This document shows, piece after piece, positions 34,536 through 46,196 of a stretch of DNA of 64,000 nucleotides. Location: the NCBI GenBank assembly GCA_018398585.1, contig JAGTTD010000026.1, forward strand, positions 1,865,001 to 1,929,000. The letters run 5' to 3'. The notes below the pieces were generated by a model. That model was not told the origin of the DNA. It saw nothing but the letters and a program-made list of their open reading frames with translations, and made no database searches. The stretch is from Simmondsia chinensis (lineage: Eukaryota > Streptophyta > Magnoliopsida > Caryophyllales > Simmondsiaceae). Both the position numbers and the translations under genes were made by a program. The number at the start of each line of letters is the position of its first letter. The first letter of the stretch is position 1.

Positions 34536-37500
34536 TCATACCGATTTTATGAGGACAAACAATGGCTTATCTCCTAACCGTTCCCGGCCCTGAAACAATG
34601 GCGGATGAAATATGATTGAAACTTGATATATAGTGAAATACTGGATTTTATGATTCAAGTATTTTGAAGTTTGATCTTTTATCAATAAGACATGTAGTCA
34701 AATCTACTGGATTTTACAATGTAAAGAACGTGTGATGTTATTGTCAAAGCAATTTAGGGAAATCTTGTGGCTGTTCTTCACCTAAGAGGTTACCAACACT
34801 CAAACACCGGATCCCATTAGAACTCCGAAGTTAAGCGTGCCTGGGGGAGAGTAGTACCAAGATGGAAGTCCTCATGTTGCACCCCTCAAGTTAGAGGTTC
34901 TCGGAAACAGCCTCCCTTCAGGGTATCCAGAAGGGGGAAGGCTGCATATATCCACCTCTCTAGACCCTGCTTAGGAGGGAGCGCTTGGGGTACTAGAAAT
35001 GTTGCTTTTTTTTTTGGCTGTTATTCACTACGAGTTACATCATTGCGTTGCTAATAAACATTTATTGCTCTGGCAATAACAACTTCCCAACAATAGGTGA
35101 AGCGGATTAGAATATAGAATGAGCAATGTACCTTTAGCTCCGGCAATTCGATAACACAGGCACACTCAACGACCTGTACTTGTTGACGTTCTGCGAAAGA
35201 CCCATTTCAATATGATCAACATGAAACTAGGAATGGCAATGGATTGCTTTGGTCGGTGTATTTGGTATCATTTTTAATTTCCAGCTTTCGATTTTCTAGA
35301 AACTACTAACAATATTTTGGGAAAGTTTTACTGGTTTTCGAGTTCTTGTTTTCGGTTTTCCTAATTTGAGTGAAAAGCGAAGATAAAAAAACCAAAAACC
35401 AGAGAAACTTATTTCCAAAACCAGGGTTTTTAGTTCTCTAAAAACAAAAAAGTGTAAATAAAAAATGATACGGAACATGCCTTTACCAAAAGTACAACCC
35501 AAATTCATATTCATTAGAGTAATGGATACCCGATCTATTTTCATAATGCCTGAAACCCATAAAATATCCAAATTCAAATGTATGTAAAATTCATTTACAT
35601 GCAAAAAGCAATAGATAGGAACGGGTTGGATGAAAATCCAATGGCTTTGGTTCAAATCGCCACCCCTTCAACAGTAATGTTCATATTACAATCCTAAATC
35701 GGGTTAGCATAGAGAGACAACACAGAAGAGAATTGGGTTAGGTAATCATACACCAGAATTTATGTGGTTCAACTTTAAGTCCATATCCACTGAGTAGGAC
35801 ACAGTAGGCAAAATTTACAGCCCCCTACTCGTGTAAGAACTCTAAAATTCTTCAACTTCATACAGACCACAAAATATGACCCATTAACTAGCCTTAATTC
35901 TTCACATTCTTCAAATTCTGAAGTTGAAGAATTTCAGAGTTTTTACACGAGAAGATGGCCTTAGATAGAGATCAGTGGAGGGCTAGCATAGGGGTAGCCA
36001 ATGTGACGGTTTAGAATTAAGAAGCATATTTTAGCTAGGAACTAGTGCCCCTAGGCTATTAAGTATAGGCCCATTTGATTGACTTGATATAGCGGGAGCT
36101 GTTTTATTGCCTTTTGCTGCTATTTACTTTCTATCTGTTTTATAATTGCCTGCTCTGTTTGCTCTTCTGCTCTTAGTTTAGATGCTTGCAATCTTTTATG
36201 CCTTTATGCTTTATGCTTCTCAGGTTGGGGTCCCCGGACACAGCCTCCCTTTAGGATAACACCTCAAAGGGGTAAGGTTGCGTACATCCCACCCCCTCCA
36301 AACCCTATTTAGGCGGGAGCCCTTTGAGGCACTGAGTTTTTTTGTTGTTGTAGTAACTAGCCTTAAGCATCGATTATGGGAAACATGCAGTCTCCAATTT
36401 ACTAGCTCACCATCTTGTATCATTTCTGTAGACCTACTATTTCGAATGACTCTAAATTGGAAACATAAGAGATCAAGGCTTTGTGAGATTCAACCGAAAA
36501 TATTTTCCTCACGAAATTTTTTTTACAAAACAGTTTCAATCATAAATATTCTTTCTTAAATTTTTTTTATTTTTCTAGCTAAAGGAAATTTGTTTTATTC
36601 TATAAATTTGTATGTGACATGAGGTAATTGCAGAAACATTTTCCCCTCCACGAAGAAAAATGTTTTTTGTCTCATTAAGGGGAAGTCAATTCTCCTTCAA
36701 TGGAGGAAAACATTTCCACATTTGTTGTTACAGTGTTGAGTATTATGTCTCGAATTTTTCAATTTGGATTTTGAAGTGGAGGACCTTGTCAGGTTAGGCC
36801 AGTATACCCGAATTTTCTAGGATTTGCTATTTGTTCCTCTCTATATATATTGCCTTATGGGGGCTTTTCCTAGTAAGAGTGATTTTGAGGTGCTTGTATC
36901 CTCCATTCCCAATCTAGTAAAAGCTCTTAGCTTTTCATCTGTGGTTTTTCCCTCATTTGAGGGTTTCCCACGGAACCACTATTTTATTGTGCTTTTTCTC
37001 TTTTTTCTTCTCATTTTCTCTCCGAATAACAAATTGATATCTAAATCTAACCCAGATCATATGTATTTTGCTTAACATGTTACTATAAAGTTATGTAAGA
37101 AAATAACAGAATTTTTACAAGAGACTTTTAGTCAAAACAAACAGAGCCCAAATGAAAAAATTACCGAGCAGCTTGATTGCAGCAGATAAGGTCCCTCCTG
37201 TGGCGATGAGATCATCGATGATGATAGCGCGTTCTCCAGCTTGAACAGCGCCAACATGCATCTCCATTATGTCTGTGCCATACTCCAATGAGTATTCTTC
37301 TGATATAACCTCCCCTGTTCATATTAAACGTTCACTGTTTAGACATTGGTTCAAGTAAACAACGCATTCGAAAGCACAAGTGCATGGAGCAAACTAGAGC
37401 TATTTACTCTATTGGTTCCTAATGTTTTTAAGTTTGTTTAAATTGGTCCCTTATATTTCCTTTTGTTCAAAGTAGCAGCTAATGTTTGTAACTTTATTCA

Positions 37501-40500
37501 AATTAGTCCCTTATCTTTTATTTTATTTAAAATAGTTTGTAACCTAACGTTTTATTTTATGATAAAATTAATCCCTACTTTGTGACCAAAAATGGGTAAA
37601 AACTAAAAAGTTAAGGGACCAATTTTGTCATAAAATAAAATGATTTTTGGGCAAGCCATTTTATTCTCCAACTCATTTTTTCCTTATGGCTGATTTTGGT
37701 CTGATTTGAATTTAAATAAATGTTGTTTCTTGATTTAATCACTTTGGTTCTCTTCGGGGTTGAAAGATGTTATGTCAATGGAATGACTTTATTTGGCTTA
37801 AGGAGCATTTTGGTAGGGTTGTACACTTGGCTCGAAATGGTTCCGAAATGGTTCGATAGTAATTTGAATAGCTCCACTCGGTAGCGAACTCGACTTATTA
37901 ACAGCTTAGCTCAATTATGAGCTCAATTTTGCTCAATAACAGAAGTTCCAACAAGGGGGTGTTGGGCTCGATTTGACTAGTTTACACCCCTAATCCTTGG
38001 CATTGTAGAATTGAAGTCAACACTATTTGTAGCGCCTAAAATTGACCAAAATCTCTATTTTGGTCCATCGAGTTTATTTTGCGCTTTTTTTTCTTAGTCC
38101 TTCAGCTAATCTGCCCTCAGTTAGGGACCAAAATATTGTTTTTATGAGAATATACGCAGACTAGTAGGGGTATAAATGAGCGAGCTGAAACTTTATCGAG
38201 CCATCGAACCTTTGTTTGGGCTAAGTTAAAGATATTAGTATATTCGACGCTCGGCTTCACTCAGCTCATTAGCCTAATTGAACCTTGTCAACTTTGTTAT
38301 CCAGCTGGGGTCACTAGTCACTACTATGGGTGTAAACAAGTCGAGTGGTGTCGAGCCGAGAGCCCCCTTGTTAGAACGTTAGTCTAAGCCAAGCTCTTAT
38401 TGAGTTTACGAGCATTCATTTGAGCTCAGTTCCACAATATTTTAGTGTGTTTGATACACGGCTCGACTAAGCTAAGTCGAGCGAATTTTAGCTAATTATC
38501 AAGTTGAATCGAGCTTATAATAAAGCCGAGCTTGTTATCGAGTTGAACTCACTATCAATTTCAGCTATTTGAGCCACTATCGAGCCACTAATGAACCATT
38601 TCAAGTTGTATTAGTTTTTAGAGAGCCCTTAATGAGTTCTTAACGAGTTGTTGATGAGTAGTTATCGAGCCCTTAACAAGCTTAAGGACTCGACTCATTA
38701 AGCTTATCAAGCTCGCTCGAACACGGCTTGATAAGCTATCGAGCCCTAATTATCAATATGAACAACCCGTAATTGATTTCAAACGCAAGTAATACATTGA
38801 ATGTTTACTACTAAGTTGAGCTGCTCAAATTGCTAACAAGACAATATTCAACCATTTTCAAGCAATACTGAGCCCTTGGCAAGCCTTTATTAAACTATTC
38901 GCGAATATTAACAATTCGAGCACCTCCTCTTCAAACCCGGGCTATTGAGCTTATCCAGTCTGCTTGAACTTGACTCGATAAGCTACCAAGCCCTAAGAAT
39001 AAACACAAACAGGCTCAAATCGATTTTAAACGTGACTAATTTATCAAACGTTTAGCTCGTTTACACCCTAGTGACTTGCATCAATAAATGGGCATGGCAA
39101 CTCGCGACAAAAATACAATTAATTATAGAATATTTTCAAAATTAAGGAGGAAAAGGAACAAAAATGTGGGAAAAAATACCGGGGAGTTTGCCGGGTTTCC
39201 TCAAGGGAACAAATTTTGCACCGATGGCCAAGGCAATGGGAGGACCAAATATGAATCCTCTTGCTTCAATACCTGCACCACCTCATCTAATATCAGAGTA
39301 TATCATACATATTAGTGAAACTCAAGATACAAGACTAATTAATCCAATGGCAAGATAATTGCATTAGGGTTGATGTCGAGATTTTACGACCTAAGGGCCA
39401 ATTTGGCTAAGCTTCTTTCCTGAAAAACCGAGTTTTGTTTTTTTAGGGGGGGAAAAAAAACACATGTTCTAGGATTCGAGGGGGGTTTTTTGCTACTTTT
39501 AAGTAAAAGTGGAAAATAATCTTTCTTCTTTAAATAAAAAAGGAAAGCAAAAATTAAAAATTTTTAGACAAACATATCCATATTGCAAGAACTTTTTACA
39601 AAAATGTTGATGCAGTGAAGCACTATTTCACAACTTGGCCAAACAAGTCATAGTTGATCCAATGGCAAGATGATATGAATATATTGCATCAAGGTCGGTC
39701 TCGAGATTTTTGAGGCTCAAAGCAAATTCGATTTGTGGGCCCTCTTTTAGCAACTGAGATGTCCAGGCCGAGTGAAGCGTACCTAAAATACCTCATTTCA
39801 TATTATAATAACAACTAGTATATAAGCTTTTATATTATGTTTTTTTTTTTAATCAAATTTAACTATGTATTTAAATTTTTTTTATATTTTATATTATGCA
39901 TTTAAATATGTGATTTATAATATATTATACATAGGTCGTTATTTCTCCATTATAAATGGTGATAGCCAGCAGAAGCAATTGAAATATACCTAATTTCCAA
40001 AATGGGGCTCTTAACAAATTGGAGGGTCAACAGATTTTTACCCGCTTTGTATTGCAAGGCCAAGACAGTTGAGTCATTTACCTTGTTAGCTCCAGATATT
40101 TGTAAGTTTGTTCAAATTGTCCCTCATTTTTTTTTCTTTCTTCAAAATACGCTCTTCATGTTTTATTCTAGGAGCAAATTGATCCCCCTCTAATGACAAG
40201 TTAGATAAAAATTAAAAGATGAGGGATCAACTTTGTCCTAAAATGACATATCATGAACTATTTTAAACAAGAAAAAGATAAGAGATCAATTTGAACAAAT
40301 TTACAAACATTAGGTACCAAACGAGCAAATAACTACATACACAAGAAGTTAAGTTGATCAAAAAAGGAAAAAAAACATGAACACCGCAAGGATAGAATAG
40401 CAATCGAATCCAAAGCCATAGGATCGATTTGAACAAACTTATACAAATGAGACAGCCGAACAAACAACAAACTTTTATACATGTACAAAAAACTCTCAAC

Positions 40501-43500
40501 ATAAACAAGAACAAATATCGTCTTTATGTTGTTAGTAATTAAAACTATTAAGAGCAAAATTCCTCATATTCAAGCAGCAAGGAAGCCATAATTGGAATAC
40601 TTTTATTTTACTTTTCTTTGTTCATCTTTTGCACTACATGCTTTGCATGTTAGCTTGGATCTCGCTTTCACGGATGCACTTGTTTTGTACTGCAAGTTCC
40701 CTCGATAATTATCGGAAAAAAAAAGGAAACCTAATAAATTATATTCTCAAGGAACCAATTGTCCTGAATATAAAATCATTTTTGGGTCTTAACCTAACAA
40801 TTTAATCTCTTTGAATAGTTTGGGCTTTTGATGGGAATAAATTGAATAACTAAGAGCTCATTTAGTATTGTTTTCTATTTACAGTTCTTGGTCCTTTTGG
40901 AAGTTAAAGACCATATTTCAGAAATGATTTTTCTTTTTCTTCTGATTTTTGGTTTCTTATTTTCACTTTTTTCTTAGTTTGACTAGAAACTCAAAATAGA
41001 AAACAAAAAACCAGAAAATTTGTTTTCAAAACCAATTTTTTTATGGGAGAAGCTAGTTCTTTTAGACTCACTCTAGATGAAGTTTTGGCGGTTCATAGGG
41101 CACGCCCTTGATTGATCTATGGATAGACCGACGCACTTTACTATACTTCTGTATTTGTTTTCTTCACTGAGAACATCTTGCCTTTATATTTTGTTCATAT
41201 TTTCTATCTTAATTACATTTCTTTTGTTACTCATAGAAAAACTATAAATAGAAACAGGCCTTAAAAAGCAAGTAGAGATACCTGCAATAACCGAGATACC
41301 CTGTCCTTGGTATCTCTCCACAAACAAATCAATAGTGTCCTTGAACGCCTTTGGATCTAGCAGCAATGTTGTTATGTCTTGAAACATAACCCCTGCACAA
41401 CATTTGGACCATTATTTGGAGATTAGGAACCATTATTAAGGATATTTGGAAGATACTTGCTAAGTTCGACATTATTCGATTTTTTCATATTCTTAGAGAA
41501 GGTAATCAAGCTACATATCTAGAAGCAAATGTAGGTAATTTCGGCAACGGTCAGAGACATATAGAAGGGAAATCATTGCAGAACCTCAGAAAGATGCATA
41601 TGTGATTCACTAGGGCAAACTATCTACCGGTAGCTCACTTAGCATTCTACTTGCCTTTTCAAAAAATATTGCACAATTTAGTAAAAGTTATGTAAAATAC
41701 ACATATTGGACACATCATCATATTTTCCTGTTTAGAAAGGGCGTATACTATAACTGTCAATAATACAATAAAATATGCATATTACACCTTTTACAACAGG
41801 CATCTGTATTTTTCCTGTGTTATGCTTCCTAGTTCCTGCTATGGCTATATATCGTGTCTAACACCAATAAGTACGAGCCAAATTAATAGAATTATCCCTT
41901 CCGAATTTGTTAGAATTCTAAAAGAATGAGTTGTTTTACATGAATGTAACCATATGCATTTTTTATAAGTCAGAGAAATTTTTACCAAAGTTTTTGTCTA
42001 TAAAGACTAATAATACACATATGTATTAAATCGCGGCTAATTCTCATATCTACTAACTTTGCCACAGATCAAAAGAAGCTCAAAATCAAATCATGGACAC
42101 ATATCGAAACAAATCGAACTGAGAAACAGATCATGAAAAAGAAAATGGAAAGCTCGGACCAAGAGGTCACATCTTGAGCCTTCACCTATCAGTTTAAACT
42201 TTTGAAAAGTCAGTTCCTTGTCATGGTATCAGAGCATTGTTTACAAAGAGGTTACAAGTTCAAATCCCAACAACCCCCATTTCAATATCAACATAATTTA
42301 AGTACAAAGTATGAGATGGCCCTGTGCAATATCCACGCTTCAAGTTCAAAGGGCATTTGTGAGTTTGTTTAAATTAATCCCCATAGTTTGAATAAACATA
42401 CAAACATTGCAAACCAACAGCGTAAACTCCACGAGAAAACCAAGAACAGGACACAAAAAAGCAGGAACTGGGGTTAGCCTTAGCCATACTTAACAGGTAT
42501 GAGGAAGTTAGATACGTGATTTTATAATGTTTTAATAGGTAGCTTTATTTTAATAATAATGTAAGTAATTTCCCCACAGAATTAGGACACTAACTAGTGA
42601 TCTCCTTCCCCAATCTCTATAAATAGGCACTAGAATTGTAACAGAGGATATAAAAATGATAGATAGGTTGAATTCTCTCACTCCCTCTACTATTTTGTTC
42701 GTCCTTCACTAAATTCAACTCTATACCCCCTCAATTTCTACTATCAACCCTAATTAAACTTTAAAAAGGACAATCTAGTCACTGTTCCTAGTATTAACTG
42801 TATCAAAGAAAAAAAAATAAGGATTATTTACACCAAAGGTCCCTGTACTTTTGTCATTGTGTCAATTTAGTCCCTGTGCTTTTAATTGTGTCAATTTGGT
42901 CCCTCTACAATTCATATTGTGTCAATTTAGTCATTTGGTCAAATTCAAGTTAAATTATTGACATAATTTTTAACAGGATAATACAAATCCACTCATTGAC
43001 TCAATTAAACCCAATTCATGGCCGAATCGTTAAAAATTTTATCAAAACCTTTTTTTACCCTAAGGGCTAAATTGACACAATATAATTTGTACAAGGACTA
43101 AATTGACACAATTAAAAATACATAGACTAAATTGATACAATGAGCATGTTACAAGCCAGGATTTAACTTAGCTTAATATCAACGAAATCACAGCTAAATT
43201 GTAAATACATTAATAGATGTGCCTCCAAAATGGAGGATTACAAGAGAAAGGGGGAGATAAACTAGAAGAAAGGGGGGGAAATCAAGAGAAACATAGGGGG
43301 AGAGAGAGAGTTGAGCATTACGCTCTTTACATCATTTTTGGCAATACCCTAACTCTACCAATCTACCTCTATTTATACACATATGGGGAGGGGTGAGGTG
43401 GCAGATTATGAAAGACTCTAGAAGGGGGTAGAAGTATCTAGAAGGGGCATGTGGCAGGTGATGCAGCAAGCCTGGTTGGCGGGTGGAGGACGACAGCTAT

Positions 43501-45652
43501 TACGCGGAGGTGTTGGCGGTAGCATGGTACATGTTGAGCTGGTTGGTGGTACGGGAGGTAAAGTGGCCTTGGCAGATACGGACGAGACAGGCTTGGCGGC
43601 AGGGGTGACGCCAGGTCTGTATCAATATCGCCTCCCCGAAAAGATCCTTGTCCTCGAGGATCAGCAATAAGGGAGCCGCCTGGGTGGTGCAAGGACTAAA
43701 TGGGATGGTATCCAACGGTGCGCCAAATCCCACTTTGGCTCGTATCATAAATTTTTCCTCCTAGACCCTTGCCCCCAAGGGCCATGGACAACGAGCCGAC
43801 TCCGGAAGGTAGATGATCCCCCTGTGTCAAATACTTACTTTTGGGACCCCATCGTAACAGGGCTGCGGAATTCCACAAAGTGTATCCAGCAGGAGAGGAG
43901 TCGATGGAAGAGTGAGAGCTTGGCGGAGGAGGTGATCACATCCTCAAACTCGGCATCCAGCTGTTGAAGCACTGAAGGGTCTGATGGCGTGATGGCACCT
44001 GAGAGCAGTAAAGGCGGGGCATATGTTGGAGTCCCTGGAATAGCAGGGAGTGGAGTTGTGATGGAAACTATCTGTTTTCCATCCACAACTGTTGCTGGAG
44101 GATGGTTGGCTACATCCACTGAAACGCCAAGAGATGGGACAATGGCGGTATCCGGGATGGGGTCAGGGCTCAAGTCTAAGGCCGGTTGAGGCGGAGAGAC
44201 GTTGTCTTCATCAATTTTGTTGGGCGTCTCACTTGGCTACTTCGTGGGCGTGTCATCAAGAAACAGATGAGGGACCCAAATCGGCTCCAGTACTTGTCAA
44301 CACTTCCCGTTTGGAGAAGCCGGATGAGCTCTGTATCTGATTTGAGTTGAGCGCTTTCGGGGTATCGAGCCGATGAGGCATTCACGGCTTCCTTCCACTC
44401 TCTCATCGAGGTCTGGAACCGGGTTCTTTCAGCCATGGGTGATTATTGGCAGCAGAAAATTGGTCAAGACATTTTTACAAACACCTTGTGTGCAGGTTGG
44501 GTTTGGGTAATGAGAATTGGGTGTGATTTTGGGTTTACGGTTTGGATTTTGGGTTTGGGGAAGCTGATGGTGTGTGATAATGATGAAAACGGGTCAGCTT
44601 TGGGGTAGTTGCTGTTGATAGATGATGGGTTTTGCGATGGAGTGGTGATGAGGGTGGTGGTTGTTGATGATGTGCTGTTGGTGAGGCGATTTTGGGTGAG
44701 GGCAGCGATGGTGGTGATGGGAGATAGTGATGACGGTACTGTTGGTGAGGTGAGGGTTTATGACGATGATGATGAAGATGAAGATGGTGGGAAGCTGGGC
44801 AGCAACGGTGATGGTGATGGTGGATGATGAAGGCGGTGGCAGTGGCCTGGTGCTGCCGATGATGGTGATGGTGATGCCGATGAAGATGATTGGATATGAT
44901 CAGGGCCGAGGACCGTCTTGCTCTGATACCATTTGTTACAAGCCAAGATTTAACTTAGCTTAATATCAATGAAATCACAGCTAAATTGTAAATATATTGA
45001 TAGATATGCCTCCAAAATGGATGATTACAAGAGAGAGGGGGAGATAAACTAGAAGAAGGGGGGAGAAATCAAGCGAAACATAGGAGGAGAGAGAGAGAGT
45101 TGAGCATTATGCTCTTTACATCATTTTTGGAAAAAACCCTAACTCTACCAATCTACCTCTATTTATACACATATGGGGAGAGGTGAGGTGGCACATTATG
45201 GAAGACTCTAGAAGGTGGTGGAAGGATCTAGAAGTGGCAAGTGGCAGGTGATGTAGCAGGCCTGATTGGCGGGTGGAGGACAACAGCTGTTGCGCGGAGG
45301 TGTTGGCTGCAACATGGTACATGTTGAGCTAGTTGGCGGCACAGGAGGCGAAGTGACCTTGGCCGCTACGGATAAGACAGGCTTAGCTGCAGGGGTGACG
45401 CCAGGTCTGCATCAGAGCATAGCACAGGGACCTTTGGCACAAATAATCTAAAAAAACATCAAATTTGAACAAACATACAAACATCGGAAACCAACATCGT
45501 AAACTCTACAATAAAAAACAAGAATAAGATACAAAAAAAGCAAAGAACTAGGGTTAGATCATACCAGGTTTGGGGAAGTTAGGAATGACACGAAACGAAG
45601 CTCCAATCTTCGAAATTCGATCATCATTTGCAGCATCAACCTCCTTCGCCAT
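34536..45652 (-). CDS. APT1: Adenine phosphoribosyltransferase (six exons)
   Basis: Exons 45652-45565, 41392-41282, 39272-39180, 37314-37165, 35190-35132 and 34589-34536 join to 555 nt (184 residues), all with GT-AG borders and consistent phase. The enzyme joins adenine to PRPP to give AMP (purine salvage, and cytokinin base inactivation in plants). Recognised: [88 protein letters not shown], the PRPP loop [12 protein letters not shown] (about residues 128-139), [15 protein letters not shown] and [13 protein letters not shown]. An upstream in-frame ATG (45827-45829) would add 59 Ser/Pro/Leu-rich residues, like the plastid-targeted long form of Arabidopsis APT1, so both starts may be used. Nothing is broken. 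Five introns (4172, 2009, 1865, 1974, 542 nt) are packed with transposons. The number in the symbol is by closest resemblance only. Confidence 0.95.
34782..35014 (+). mobile_element. 5S rRNA-derived SINE, copy E (in APT intron 5)
   Basis: Head AGAGGTTACCAACACTCAAA, CACCGGATCCCATTAGAACT, AAGTTAAGCGTGCCTGGG, then a private deletion of about 14 bp removes GTGACCTCCTGGG of the 5S C-box region. Tail CTCGGAAACAGCCTCCCTTC, AAGGCTGCATATATCC, ending in T10. The 14-bp duplication TGGCTGTTCTTCAC / TGGCTGTTATTCAC is at 34768-34781 and 35015-35028. Antisense to the APT gene. Confidence 0.9.
35255..35483. mobile_element. Small Tourist-like MITE (in APT intron 4)
   Basis: GTATTTGGTATCATTTTTAA and AAAAAATGATACGGAACATG are the inverted ends; interior A/T-rich hairpin. 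Confidence 0.45.
35898..36353 (+). mobile_element. 5'-truncated RTE LINE end (in APT intron 4)
   Basis: A perfect 13-bp duplication TAACTAGCCTTAA (35885-35897, 36354-36366). 35,952 onward encodes the last ORF residues ([13 protein letters not shown]), then a T-rich 3' UTR, then the 3' module (GGTCCCCGGACACAGCC, AAGGTTGCGTACATCCC, GGCGGGAGCCC) and a TTG-rich end. The first 54 bp are not LINE: 35919-35951 is an inverted copy of the host sequence at 35828-35860. Confidence 0.85.
38165..39070. mobile_element. hAT-like element (in APT intron 3)
   Basis: TAGGGGTATAAATGAGCGAG at the left and GCTCGTTTACACCCTA at the right, with GAGCTC/CGAGCC-rich interior of the family at 46801-47570. Flanking 8-mers match in only 5 positions. 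A second start (GGGTGTAAACAAGTCGAG near 38,329) suggests nesting. A shorter relative spans about 37814-37992. Confidence 0.45.
40854..41260. mobile_element. Tourist-like MITE (in APT intron 2)
   Basis: GAGCTCATTTAGTATTG left and TAGAAACAGGCC right, with TAA on both sides. Same family as 18623-18966 with a divergent right end. Confidence 0.45.
42170..42361 (+). mobile_element. TRIM fragment with intact primer-binding site (in APT intron 1)
   Basis: TTCACCTATCAG...TCAGTTCCTTGTCA is the LTR end, followed at once by TGGTATCAGAGC (initiator-Met primer site) and internal sequence (GTTCAAATCCC, CACGCTTCAAG). It matches the minus-strand units of the 19-21 kb array. The second LTR is not seen. Confidence 0.6.
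42821..45448. mobile_element. MITE, GGGTTATTTACACCAAA family, split by an LTR element
   Basis: Left part 42821-43146 starts GGATTATTTACACCAAAGG. Right part 45415-45448 ends CCTTTGGCACAAATAATC. An LTR retrotransposon lies between, so without it the MITE would be about 355 bp. Confidence 0.75.
43147..45414 (-). mobile_element. Non-autonomous LTR retrotransposon (2.27 kb)
   Basis: LTRs 43147-43624 and 44934-45414 (about 480 bp, highly similar, TG...CA). Duplication GAGCA at 43142-43146 and 45415-45419. The primer-binding site TGGTATCAGAGC (minus strand, 44920-44931) follows the 5' LTR after 2 nt, and a G-rich tract precedes the 3' LTR. The only coding trace is a gag-like start on the minus strand at 44436 ([18 protein letters not shown]). 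There is no protease, integrase or RT. The internal region has an unusual GATGAT/GGTGATG-rich stretch at 44,600-44,900. It sits in APT intron 1, in the gene's orientation. Confidence 0.85.
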
Positions 45653-46196
45653 CTCAATTTCACTCTCTGTATCTCCCTTAACACACACAATCGGAGATGT
45701 AAGAGAGAGAAGACGAGGAGTTGAAGGGGAGAGAGAAAGTGAGTGCAATTGCAAATGGCGTGGATTTGAAGAGTGGAGGACTTCATGGATTCGAGTAGGT
45801 GAAGGGGAAGAGAATTTGAGAGGGTACATTGGTCTTTTTGACTTGTCTGATTTTGATTGGGGTTTCTTTGTCGCTGGCTGCTTTGGTTCCTTTTCACTCG
45901 TTGGGTGGTGGGGGGCGGCGTGCTAAAAATGGGGCCATCTTCTATTATCATATTACGGGTATTATCTTGTGCGATGTAAGAAAATATTTATATTTTTTTA
46001 ATTTTTTATATTATTATATTATAGTTATATTAAGTTTTTTTTTCTTTCCTTTTATTCTGTCAAATTTATTTATTTTATAAGTTTTATATTATATCATAAA
46101 TATGTAAAACTTAAATTATACACATAAACATTAATGCATAAAATAATAATTTTTATAAATCTTGAACTCCATAATTTTCACATATTAATATTAAGA
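45653..46196 (-). promoter_or_regulatory. APT upstream region
   Basis: CT/GA-rich 5' leader up to about 45,900, then AT-rich DNA. No clear TATA; a LINE begins about 545 bp upstream of the short-form ATG and so limits the intact promoter. Confidence 0.35.

Noticed and set aside
44920..44931. Initiator tRNA-Met gene fragment
   Set aside because: Only the 12-nt primer-binding site is present, directly beside an LTR; there is no tRNA body.
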